Below are positions 23,406-34,211 of a stretch of DNA of 64,000 nt, in pieces; the first letter of the stretch is position 1; every line of letters starts with the position of its first letter. Below the pieces are notes generated by a model. That model did no database searches, had not been told where the DNA came from, and worked only from the letters and a program-made list of their open reading frames with translations. The translations under genes were made by a program, and so were the position numbers. Location of the stretch: assembly GCA_030295235.1 (NCBI GenBank), contig AP026131.1:1-64000 (forward strand), read 5' to 3'. This DNA comes from Fistulifera solaris (taxonomy: Eukaryota > Bacillariophyta > Bacillariophyceae > Naviculales > Stauroneidaceae).

Positions 23406-25592
23406 ATGAACTGGCGCTCTCCCGTCATTTACTTGATTTTTCCTTACTTTCTTGCTGTGGCAATCATTTACTGCTTCCCTAATCTTCAAGACAACAAAAT
23501 ATCTTCGGAGTTCTTGCCTCTTTGGTTGTCTTATACGTCCAAAATCTTACAGGATAAGACAAAATCTCCTACGAACCTTGTCAGCGAAATATCGTGGCAA
23601 GTATCGTGTTATCAACAATTTCTCGACAAAATCGGAGTTATTCATCCCACAGTTTCGGTTGCATTGCATTTTAATGGACAAGCAGAACCTTGCAATATCA
23701 TTATCGTAAAGGAATTGCTCAATGACAGCAACGTTTTGTCAACTTTGCGATTACTCGACAAATGTCCAGATTGGGAGTCACAGTATTTCACGGATTCCTT
23801 CCTGACGCGATTATTACACGATTTATCAAGTCTAGCATGTTCTATCGAAGATCAACACCCAGGACTTCATCAATTTTGTGACAGGGGCCTGAAACGCACG
23901 CCCATCCTTCGTGATCATCGCCTACTCGTTCCATATAAGTTGACAGAGGATGGTCCAAGCTATTTGCCGTGCCATTTTCACAATGCAAGCGGGTACCGCC
24001 TTTCGTCAGTATCTTTGCTGCGCGAATGGATACAAGACATGTCATGTCAACAAGAGGACTACACCGCTGGAAAGACGTGTAGGGGGCATCCTACTCTGGA
24101 ACTGTATGCAGTGCCGGCAGGTCGGCATTTTATGTTTGCACCTAAATACATCGGAGAAATCATTCCATTGCCTCACGTCCCGGGCGCTGATCCAACTCAA
24201 CCCGTTAACTTGGAGGTCTTGTCCGTGTCGCCGCGTGTATTCGATCTCGTTAACTTCGTTTCCAAGCAAGAAAGCGAGGATTTAGTTGAAAGAGCTTTAG
24301 CAGAGACCAGAGAATCGTATCGTCTTCAAAGAAGTACCACGGGATCGAATGGGCGAGAAATCAATCGATATCGGACGTCAGAAACTGCATTTGATGCTGC
24401 GGGAGAAACGGCCATGAACATTAAACGGTACGACGACTGGTACTTATGGATCTGTCACCGAAACTCAACAACCACTGATTCATAGCTCTTTTTATTTTTG
24501 TATTCCAGTCGAAGCTTTGCTGTTTTAGGAATGGGCAACTACATTGAATCCTATGCCGATGGTGTCCAAATATTACGATATCGAAATGGAACTGCTTATC
24601 AAAAACATCTGGATTGGATTGAACCGAACACACGTTCGCAGCACAACTACGATTCGGCCGGCCAGGGAAGTAACCGATTCGCCACACTTTTGCTTTATAT
24701 GAATGATATCGAAGCAAATCAAGGAGGCGAAACGGTTTTTGCCAACGCGTGGCCGCTCGATGTGGCAGAAACAAAGCGACTTTCCCTCGAACAGGTATGT
24801 ATATCGAGAACTTGCAGGTCACAGCCCATTTGGCACAACGAGCAACTAACAAGACAACCTATCACTTTTTGTTTCGATATCTCTTTTGAATTTCTGTTGA
24901 TATACTGGTACAGGCGAAATCTCAGCTTTTGGAATCGGAATTCTCTAATTTTCTAACGCAGGGCTCATGGGAAGAAGACCTCGTACGTTGTCGCGGTTTC
25001 TTTGTCTTCGTGCATGCGCATGTTTTGCAAGATGTCCTAAGCTTTACTTTATTTTGTCTTTAGGCTGTTTGGTGTCGATCTCGTTTAGCTATCCGGCCCA
25101 AGTCAGCCCGTACAGTATTGTTTTATTCTCAGCTACCCGATGGACAAAAGGACGAGTCATCTCAGCATGGTGCATGCCCCGTTTTCAATACGACGAAGGT
25201 AAAATATGGCGTGATTTGCTGGTGGTCGACAGAATCATTGTAAGTCCTTTTTCCTCAAATACCTTTGGCGTCCGTTTCAGTTCGCTGCCAACGTTTGGGT
25301 TTGGAACGCAGCTAGAAGTGGACATCCCAACAGTCCAAAGAATCCTAGTTACGAGAAGCCGCCTCGAGCAACTCCAATTGAAGCGACATTTATCAACACA
25401 GGGGCGAATCCGGCAATGGACAACGCCGAACTCTATTATAAAGACACCCCCTGGGGGAGGTTGCGTCCTGGCGGTATGCATATTACGGCTAGTACTTTTA
25501 AGGAACAAAAGTGGACTATTGTTGTGGACGGAAAGCCGGTCAAACATTTTAGGATAGCGCCGCGTCCCGACAAGCAAGTGTTTGAAATATAA
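23406..25592 (+). CDS. Prolyl 4-hydroxylase-type 2-oxoglutarate/Fe(II) dioxygenase
   Basis: Five exons: 23406-24427, 24509-24794, 24914-24982, 25064-25198, 25281-25592; 607 aa in intact frame. An N-terminal hydrophobic signal or anchor (VIYLIFPYFLAVAIIYCF) places it in the ER/Golgi lumen. The P4H catalytic domain lies in the C-terminal half: ISPRVFDLVNF-like entry, RYRTSETAF, then QKHLDWI giving the His-x-Asp iron ligands, GGETVFANAWP, and SSQHGACPVF with the distal His. The family hydroxylates prolines in collagen-like and cell-wall proteins. An unusual C-terminal extension of about 95 residues (NVWVWNAARSGHPN onward) follows. The last intron uses the donor after NTTK; a later GTAAGT at about 25240 does not keep frame. 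Confidence 0.9.
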
Positions 25593-25712
25593 TAGCGTAT
25601 TCTGGGATTAACAAAGACACTTAACTCTCAATGAAATCTACTTTATGTTGTGAGGAAAAGGGACAAATTTCAATCGAGACCCCTCGCGATTCGCGATTCG
25701 AACATATCTTGT

Positions 25713-27742
25713 TTAACAGTTGCTGCAACAATTAAACGGACAAATCTCACAATCGGCATTGAGTGTTGTTCCTCTCGTGATCTTCAAAAGACAGACGGGC
25801 TGCGGAATTTGTTCGGTCAGCAGGTTATCCTCAAGTCGCAACTGGGTTAAGCCCGTCAAGGCACCGAACTGCGAAGGCACCGCTCCAGTGAACGAGTTGC
25901 CGAAGAAGAAGAGTTGGCGTAGATTGGTCGCAAGTAATCCCAACTCAGAAGGAAGTGGTCCGGACCAGTTGCAGTTCGTGACAGACAATCCACCTAAATT
26001 CGTAAGAGCCCCCCAGAAAGTCGGAAAGGTCCCTGTGATGCCCGGATTTTCGTCCGTCCAAGACTCTCTGATAGACACGAGATTCTGCATAAAGTCGATG
26101 CCCCCTGTAATGCTAGATCCACGAGCATAGAAAAATTGAAGATTGGGCAACAGGCCGATTTCAGTCGGAATTGGTGAATTGAACGTGTTGAATTCCATCT
26201 CAATGTAGGCTGTGCGAAAATTACAATGTGTTATTAGAAATGGCAACGGAGGCGAAAAAATTGAAACCGGCTGCGTACGTACAGAGTTGTGTCATATCCG
26301 ATGGAAATGCCAAAGAACTAATCGTTCCTGCATAACGGACATTAGAGCATTCATAGAATTGCAGCTTTTTCAATAAGCCGATCTCTGTTGGAATTCCATT
26401 CTCATTAATGAAGTTCGTATCTTCGTAGCGCAAAGAAGTGAGTTCCGTCAGGGTACCCATCCATGAATTAAATACTTCTCCGCGAGTGAAAACTGGATTC
26501 TTTCCTACATCGAGATTCGTCAGAGTCGACTTCAAGAGAGTAATTTCGGGAGGAAATTCTCCGGTAAGGAAATTATTGAACTAAAACATGTCACTTGTTA
26601 GATCTTTCATTTCAAAACAAAACGTTTTGGCAAATCGTACTTACAAAGTCAAGTCGGATTACAGAGCCGGTAGTTTGTTGATCACAGAGAGTGTTGGACC
26701 AAGTGCACTCATCGGTGTTAGTCAACCAATCGCGTGCGTTGTTCCACGGGATGATATTTCCGGTGCCAAGGATGAGGTCGGTAAAGTTGGTCCGCACCTC
26801 GTATGTTGCATAGTAAATAGTGGCAAGAGCGTAGCGCTGGACAACTTTACGTCACTGTAAGGTGTAAGATCTGAGCTGCAAAGCCAGGCCAACGCTTTGC
26901 TTTGGTATGTTTCAGGATCTTCGAACTCAGCTCCTCCAAACAAAGCGACGGGTCGGATAACATCCTCACAGCGTCCGCCAACAGGAGTCGGTACCGGCGC
27001 TACTACTGGGGATGGGGCAGGAATAGGAGCTGGGACGGGTGCTGGAACAGCAACTGGCGATGGAACGGGCACCGGGGCGACAGCCGGTGCTGGTACAGGC
27101 ACAGGGGCTACCACGGGACTGGGAGCAGGCACAGGAGCTGGCACTGGAACAGGGACCGTTACCGGCGCAACAGGAGCGATCACCGGTGTTGGTAAAGGTA
27201 CAGGGGCAACTACCGGCGCTGGTGCAGGAACACGGGGTAACGTTGGTTCTGAAGTAGCTGGAACTGGCGGAACTACGGGCGCAACGGGAGAGATTACCGG
27301 GGCAACAGGTGTAGTTGGTGCGCTTGGTGGCAAACCCATGCTCGGCTGCATAGAGGGAGTAGGAAGACTTCCAGATGTCTGAAGAAATCTTTGCCAGTAC
27401 GAAACGTCCTCGGTCGCAGCATCTCCAAGTTTCCTTGCTTGGCTTTTTTGTTTTTCGCGCCAGGTTTCGACGTCTATCGTCAATCTTGGCCACGAGCTTT
27501 CTTACTTCCTTATCGTGCAGGTCAGCGGAAACATCTATCGACTTTCTCAGTTCATCGTACTCTTGATATGATCGAATTGCGTATTTCTTCCAAAGCTCAT
27601 TGTCTATTTCGCTGCGACTCTCCCTTTCGGCCTCTTCATCGCTCCAGGACAGCTTCGATGACGGTCGATGATAGATATCGTTCGCCTTGCAAATCGCAAG
27701 CGTCAAGAGGCAACACGAAGCTTTCCAAATTACCGACTTCAT
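25713..27742 (-). CDS. Secreted leucine-rich-repeat protein A with Pro/Val/Ala linker
   Basis: Exons 27742-26645, 26580-26283 and 26209-25713, about 630 aa. A signal peptide ([20 protein letters not shown]) is followed by a charged helical region. Next comes a long linker of [10 protein letters not shown] repeats (about 27300-26990), a capping motif ([20 protein letters not shown]), LRRs of plant type ([33 protein letters not shown]) and a Cys-rich end, [12 protein letters not shown]. No membrane helix follows, so it should be exported, perhaps to the cell wall; the linker resembles hydroxyproline-rich glycoproteins and could be a substrate for a prolyl hydroxylase such as the neighbouring gene. 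Two single-base discrepancies lie near 27450 (A run) and 26840. It is a tandem paralogue of gene B. Confidence 0.83.
26985..27310 (-). repeat. Degenerate tandem coding repeat (VAPVP linker)
   Basis: A run of imperfect repeats with 6-36 bp periodicity encodes Pro-Val-Ala-Pro blocks in LRR protein A. Because of the periodicity, the plus strand also stays open, giving a Gly/Thr/Ala-rich antisense frame that should not be taken for a gene. Confidence 0.75.
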
Positions 27743-28197
27743 GGTGTATCTTCTTTCTCTTTTTGAAGAGATTTGTGAGCACTTCAATGCGGCAATCGCT
27801 GATTGCGCAAAGATTGAGCGACCATAAATGTGTATCGTGCTATACAAATAATAGTAGATTTTCTCCTAATAGGAAATGGAGGTCAAATCCGATTTAGACG
27901 ACAACTATTGGCGACTACTTTCTTCGTTATAGATTTAACGGTTGGAAAGGAAAGGAAAAATTCTTTGATTGTGAGAGAATACAGAGAATACGCAAAAGAG
28001 TAGACTTGTTTGTCGTATCGAGAACGCACTCCGCTATCTTTGTTCTGCACCACGACAAAGGATGCAAGGATGCGATCAAAAAAAATGATGGCTAAACTTC
28101 CTATCGATTATATAATTTCTTTACTTTCAAATCTTTACATCCATTTCGTATGATCTTACTGTTTTCAATCATTGTAAAGAAATGTTCGGCTGATTCT
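27743..28197. other. Spacer between tandem LRR genes
   Basis: Promoter of LRR gene A (transcribed leftward) and 3' flank of gene B. AT-rich, with no recognisable element. Confidence 0.45.
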
Positions 28198-30531
28198 TCA
28201 GCAGTTCGTGCAGCAATTGAAGGGGCAAATCTCACAGTCGGCTTGTAGATTGAGCCCACCAGTGATCTTTAACAAGCACACCTCGCTGGGAATCTGAGTA
28301 GTCAGCAGATTATCTTCGACTCGAAGCTGTGTAAGCGCAGTCAAACCTGAATATTCGATCGGAATGCCGCCGGTCAAAGAGTTTCCGTAGAAGAAGAGTT
28401 GCTCTGTTTTGCGAAAGGCGAGAGTGAGAGAAAGAGGCTTCAAAGAGTGACGATCATAGCCTCCCATATTCACTTACGAAGACTGGCCGATAACAAGCCG
28501 AGTTCTGTGGGAAGAGGACCCGACCAGTTGCAGTTCGTGACAGATAAACCACCTGTACGGCAATAAACGACGACAAGTGAGAGATTTGACACGCAAGACG
28601 AAATGTGCGAGTGAATAACGTGATAAGAATAGCTTACCGAGGTTTGTCAGCGCTCCCCAGAAAGTAGGCAGGGTACCTGTAATACCTGGATTGTCATCTG
28701 TCCAGCATTCACCTATAGAGGAAAAGCAACTCACAAGATAAGATACCATTTCTTCCTACGATAAACACCAGCTGGTCCTTTACTTACGCATGTTGACAGC
28801 ACTTTGCATGAAATCGATGTTTCCTGTGATACTCGATCCACGGGCATAAAAGAATTCGAGACTAGGAAGCAATCCGATCTCAGTTGGAATTGGCGAGTCG
28901 AATGTATTGTACTCCATCTCGATGTAAGCTGTCAAAAGATTAAAGTAAGTTTGGATTTGTATAAGGTGAATGGGAACGATCACGGATAGCATAAATGGCG
29001 ACTCACCAAGATTCGTCAGGGTGGAGGGGAAAGCTAGACTGCTGATGGCTCCGACGTAACGAACATTGGTACACTCGTAAAACTCCAAATTGGTCAATAG
29101 CCCAATCTCTGTCGGAATACCATTGTCGTTGATAAAGTTCGTGTCTTCGTAACGTAGAGATGTCAATTGTGTCAAAGTTCCGAGCCAAGAATTGAAAGTT
29201 TCGCCGCGGGTAAACACGGGGTTTCTTCCAAGATCAATGTTAGCTAGAGTCGCTTTCAAAAGTGTGACTTCGGGAGGAAATTCTCCACTCATGAAGTTCG
29301 CAAACTGTTATAAATGGATCAATAAGAAGTTAGACCCTGTCGACGGCTGAACGTTCAGTCAACTAATTCTCAATCCCATGTACTTACAAAGTCCAATCGA
29401 ATCACCGAGCCCGTTGTTTGTTGATCACATTGAATGTTTGACCAAGTGCACTCATCGGTGGCGGTCAACCAGTCTCGAGCAATGTTCCAAGGAAGGACGG
29501 TGCCATTGCCAAGAAGCGCGTCCGTGAAAGCCGTACTCACGTTGTAAGTAGCGAAGTAAATACTGGCGAGAGAGTAACGCTGAATCATCTTGGCGTCGTT
29601 AGTCTCGTAGGCAGTTGATTCGGGGCCACATAGCCAGTTCAGTGCTTTGCTCTGGTAGCTTTCCGGGTCGGCAAACTCTTCCCCCTCCGAAAAGGGCAAC
29701 CGGTGTAATGATCTCTCGGCATCTACCTTCAACGACGGGCGCTAGAGTTGGTACTGCGACTGGTACAGCAACTGGTGTTGGGACCGCAACTGGGGCAGCG
29801 ACAGGAGTTGGGACTGCAACTGGTGTAGCAGCAGGAGTAGGAACAGCGACGGGAGTCGGAAAGGCAACGGGGTTGGGAATGCAACGGGCGTTGCAACAGG
29901 GGTTGGAACGGCAACGGGAGTTGGAACTGCAACTGGCGTAGCAACAGGAGTTGGGAACGCAACTGGCGTGGCAACAGGAGTCGGGACGGCAACGGGTGCG
30001 GGGACTGCAACTGGCGTGGTAACCGGCATATCCGAATCCATGGACGGAAGAGGGCTAGGAATATCAGATGCGTTTGGATCATCAGCAGTAGGCGCTTCAG
30101 TGCGAGGGACTGTTGGAACAACTGGTTCTGTCGGTGATCGAGTTGGCGTGGCGACAGGGGCGTCAGTCTCAATGCTACCGCTCGTCTGCAAGAAGCGCTG
30201 CCAATAGGAAAGATCGTCTTCTTTTTAGAGCGCGTGCTTCCTTCTTTGCTTCAACGCGCTGCAACAGCTTACGAAGTTCGTTGGGATGAAGGTCCTGATC
30301 GAGAGAAATGAGCTTTCTGTCTCTGTCATAGTTCGGATTGATCTTCACACCTTTCTCGACGATAAGCTGACGCTGCAAATGTCTTTGATGTAAACGGTGG
30401 CGATATTCACGATGTTCGTCTTCAATAGTCCACGACAATTTGGACGAAGGCTGATGATACTCATCGTCAATCGGAACAGCCAAGCCAACGTTCAACGCCA
30501 AGGCCAAAACGGTACTTTGGAAAACTTTCAT
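28198..30531 (-). CDS. Secreted leucine-rich-repeat protein B, tandem paralogue
   Basis: Six exons: 30531-29398, 29304-29007, 28928-28788, 28712-28638, 28552-28478, 28403-28198. Same order as gene A: signal peptide (MKVFQSTVLALALNVGLA), charged region with [12 protein letters not shown], a linker of TPVAVPTPVA repeats, an ECTWSNIQCDQQTT cap, LRRs ([16 protein letters not shown]) and the C-terminal [12 protein letters not shown]. The first two introns are shared with A, but three more lie in the LRR region where A has none. Single-base discrepancies occur in the A run near 30226, within the linker near 29860 and near 29695; they look like the same assembly artefact seen elsewhere. Extracellular recognition or wall structure are possible roles. 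Confidence 0.82.
29750..30030 (-). repeat. Degenerate tandem coding repeat (TPVAVP linker)
   Basis: Imperfect 18-24 bp units encode repeated Thr-Pro-Val-Ala/Phe-Pro blocks in LRR protein B. The same type of unit, with different amino-acid bias, is found in the paralogue A linker, so the linkers have expanded independently or diverged after duplication. Confidence 0.72.
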
Positions 30532-31265
30532 GGTTCCAAACAAGCAACAAGCGAACAACAATTGTTGGAGATTGCTTTGGCTGATTGCCCGTAATTTGTG
30601 AACGATCTTTCCTGATCAAATCTCGTCCTCTGTATCTTTCGTACAGTACATGATTATGTGACATCGGTTACTTGGAAAACATGTGATCAAGGAAGTCAGT
30701 CTCGACATAGGTACTAAACTTGGTCTTAGAGTCGCTGAAGCGAGTACATCTCTAAATAGAGTACGTTGAGAAAAGAATACTTAAATGTTGACCTGTTAAA
30801 ATATTTAGGTTGTCACACTCGCCGAGAGCCAGCCAGGCAGCCAGGCACAGTACAGTGCAGTACCGAGTACCGAGGCAGTCACGACGTCACGAGGAGTCAC
30901 GAGGATTTTATGGGACTGATGACAAAGAAGGCTGTCGACTGCAGCATTCCGCAGTGCAACAAACTGTACTATAGTGTACGTTGATAAAAGCGAGCCTATC
31001 TATTATATTATAATACTTTAACAATATTTTCCGTTGGTCACCAGAAAATCAAACCACTTATGGGCCGGCAAGGATTTGCGCGCGTCAATCTCCTTGCCGG
31101 CAACTTCGCGAGAGTGATAACGAGCAGATCGTTTTACAAAACTATTGCTTGTGAAACAACAGTCGAGTCTCACAAAAAATAACGATTGTCTTCTAACTGT
31201 GGGTAATCTAACAATCTATCGTAGGCTTGACAAAGACAGCGCGCAAACGGGGTCTATCCGGAGCT
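30532..31265. promoter_or_regulatory. Divergent promoter region, LRR B / membrane protein
   Basis: Head-to-head spacer of 730 bp. At about 30822-30906 it is built of overlapping short duplications: GCCAGCCAGGCAGCCAGGCA, then CAGTACAGTGCAGTACCGAGTACCGAG and GTCACGACGTCACGAGGAGTCACGAGG (units shown separately). It includes a GACGTCA site. CCTTGCCGG/CCGGCAAGG inverted words lie near 31061-31102. No gene is visible. Confidence 0.5.
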
Positions 31266-32521
31266 ATGAAATTACGCAACTCGAAAACTACAATCTGCGA
31301 AATGTTCTCGCAATGTACCTTTGCGGCGATGGGGATTCTTTCACTCACTGCTAGTTTCACGTATGCGTGGGGAGGCAACAGCAACAGCGCTCAACTTTCA
31401 GTCTACGGGAATGCGTTGGAACGCGACTGGCTTTACAGTTCATCATCTATTTCGCTGAAACTAGAAGGTTGTACTTGGGGATATGTCGAAGACAGTGGAG
31501 AAAGCGGTTGTCTTGAGAGAGGCAGTGAAGACGGAACGACATATTGGTATCAAATGGCAAATTGTCGAAGAGCTCAAGCTGTATTTTCGTTATATGCAAG
31601 CTCATCTGGCAGCACTAGCTGCAACAAAAATACATTTCAAGAGACGGTAGGTCTTTGTGTGGCTGATTCTTTTTGCGTTTTACACAAATGGCTCTTCGTT
31701 CACTCATTGATGACGCTTATTCACTCATCTTATTTTCCGCTCTCGCAGTTTGTCACAAAAAACGGTCTGTTGGAGTTTATTTACTACATGAATCAGTACG
31801 ATAGTAACAACGCATTGAGTGATTATGCCGTCAACTATCACCAAGGAGGAAACAACAATAAGGACAAAAACAACAACAACAACAATTATAACAATGGCGG
31901 GGAATTTCTTCCGATGTGCGAACATGTCAACAATGGGTATGTAGGCTTGGGTTGCAGTGGCGATGGAACCTTTTCTCTGCAGTATTTCAGCGACGAATAC
32001 TGCCTCAGGCCAACAGGACAAATCTACGACAATCTCAAATCTCTCAATTATGCATTGAAAACGTATAAGGGGTGTCACGGAATCTACAGCAGCGGTGACA
32101 GTAACAATTTGGCACAGATTCTTGCTTACAATGCCGACCCTTGCTCGTCATTAGATAGCGACTTATGCACAGATACGACCAGCATGAAGACACGACGAAG
32201 CTCCAGCGGGGCATCTTCCGCTGCACGAAATGCCGTAGGAAAATTCAGCATGGGCTCGAAAACATGGATCACCAAGACAAAGTATGTCGGTGGGGGTATG
32301 TTTTTGTTGGCTTCTTTGTCATGTTTACGGGTATCCTCTTCACCAATCGCAGAAGACGCCGAGCTCTCATGCAGCGCAAGTACCGACAAGCCAAGCTCCG
32401 CGGTGAAAGCTCTCGTCGAAGCAGCAGTAAGCGCTCGAAAAGCAAGGGACGAGACATCAGCAAGTCTCGACGCCGATCGAAAAGTAGGGGTAGAACCGAG
32501 GCTGAAGGAGTATTTACGTAG
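31266..32521 (+). CDS. Type I membrane protein with basic RS-rich cytoplasmic tail
   Basis: Exons 31266-31646 and 31749-32521, about 384 aa. A signal peptide (MKLRNSKTTICEM... to ASFTYA) precedes an extracytoplasmic region with many Cys (LEGCTWGYVEDSGESGC, CEHVNNGYVGLGCSGDG, CLRPTGQIYD, KGCHGIYSSGD) and an Asn/Lys low-complexity insert. One transmembrane helix (YVFVGFFVMFTGILF) follows, then a tail of RRRRR and RSxS/SKSKGR repeats. One base appears missing in the G run at about 32292; without it the helix is lost. I do not recognise the domain; proteins of this layout occur in diatoms, but I know no function. Start ATG 31266 is preferred over an upstream TTG. Confidence 0.72.
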
Positions 32522-32637
32522 AAAGGGGGCCTTCAATGTAGTAAGTTTAGCTGAAGAGTATAGTAGGCGACAATAATATATGTTACATCATGATAAAACT
32601 CAACAGCGTAGCCTAGTTCTCTATGGTCACATTTGAT

Positions 32638-34211
32638 TCATGGCGTTAGTTGATCATGTTCCGTCATTACATCATTTAGCCCCAAAGCTTCATTCTCTGC
32701 GTGACTGCGCTCGTATTCTTCCAGGAAAAGGTTTTCGTCTCGCATTGCTCTCTCATTTACTGATACATCCGAATTGCCGGATCGACGGCCCACAAAAGAG
32801 TTGGAGAGTGGATCCGTCAATATGATCTGAAAAGGAAAATGTTGCCCACTTATCATTGCTTTCATTTTGTTCAAAAAGTCATTGAAGCGGTATGATAACT
32901 CGCCTTCTTGTCTAACTTTGCCGCCCGTCCTTCCAATGGTGGAATCGCCCATCGCAAACGGATTGGTAGTCTCTAAATGTCCCACTATCTGGGTCAAAAT
33001 ACCTTCAACTGTCGAATAGACTCCTCCGAGACTACACCCTCCGACTTCCAAATCAGCTTCCGGTATGAAAATTGTGGCTGTCGTGCTTGTTAGCACATCA
33101 CGGGACAAATCAACCATGTCGGTGACATTCAATGTGATACGAGTTCCGCGCTCCGAAATGGCTCCACCGTTTCCTTGAACATCATTACTACGGTAGCCAC
33201 AATTGGAACAAAGCATGCACATGAGAATCACCGATTGAAAGTGGGGGATACTTGTCGTGCACATGTTTGTTTCCGTGGGGCATCGACAGCTTGGACACGT
33301 GGTAGGGAAACTCATAATTTCGTCTTTAGGAACACATTTCTCGGTCGGCTCAAATCTTTCATCCTCGCAAGCGTGTATCTTGTAGCGAAGAGCTTTTGAA
33401 TCGGTGTGCTCGGTGTTTTTTCCGTATCGAAAGACGGTTGAAGACCCAGGACTGCATCTTGCTGAGGAGTCCGGCGGTACGGTGTATGTGTAAGTTGAGG
33501 ATCTCGCTTTGGAGCTTGAAAGTTCTCAATGTAAGAATTCCCTGCTGGATCATCGAGAATGACCTCAAAGGGAAAATCGGAAGAATTATCGATTCCAGGG
33601 GTCTCGTTCTCGGATTTGATTTCCGCGTTATTTATCCACCGGTTTATTGTGTCAATGACTGCACGGCAGCGATGAAAATTGTCTACGTCCCCTGATCGCA
33701 ATCGTTCTGCCTGCTGTTGAGTGAGTTGATTGACTGTCGTTTGTAAAATGCCCTCCAACGTTGATATTTTCCCTTGCTGTGTCGAACGAGGAATTTCTAA
33801 GTCGAGCGTTTGAAAGAAAAGGGTCGCCGAATCGGATTTAACAATTTGGCGATTCAAATCCTCGGAACAGCGAACAGTTAGTGTAATTCGCTGCCCTTCA
33901 TCTTGAATTGACCCACCAAAAGATACTTGAGCGTCGCGATTGCCGCAGACTTCGCAGTAAAGGTTCATGATGATAAGTTCACGGAAATAGGGAATCTTCG
34001 TTAAAAGTAAAGTTGTCGTAGCCTTATCGCCTTGACAAGCCGGACAATAGCAATCCTTAACGACAGTTGTTTCACATTCCTCATGGCTCATTGTAGATTG
34101 CGGTAACGTTATGCATCCTTGTTCATTGTTTTTGTGATGGTTGTGTCCTCGTCGACAAACACAACGAGAGATTTCTGCGGGGATAGTAGTGCGACACACG
34201 GTGTGAATCAT
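32638..34211 (-). CDS. ZPR1: Zinc finger protein ZPR1
   Basis: One exon, about 524 aa, with two ZPR1 modules. Module 1: zinc ribbon CPACQGD...CEVCGN followed by the alpha-beta domain (GGSIQDEGQRITLTV, ISTLEGILQTTVNQL, FEVILDDPAGNSYIEN). Module 2: CPSCRCPTE...CSNCGY, then ISERGTRITLNV, YSTVEGILTQIVGHL, FQIILTDPLSNSFVG. ZPR1 binds translation elongation factor eEF1A as a folding chaperone and shuttles to the nucleus. One base is off near 33405, between the modules. The start is uncertain: ATG 34211 gives 40 residues of unfamiliar His/Cys-rich sequence; a later Met (MSHEECETT) would also give a normal protein. Confidence 0.92.

Noticed and set aside
26897-27382. Plus-strand Gly/Thr/Ala-rich frame opposite LRR gene A
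   Set aside because: It is the antisense of the VAPVP coding repeat; the minus strand has the signal peptide, introns and LRRs.
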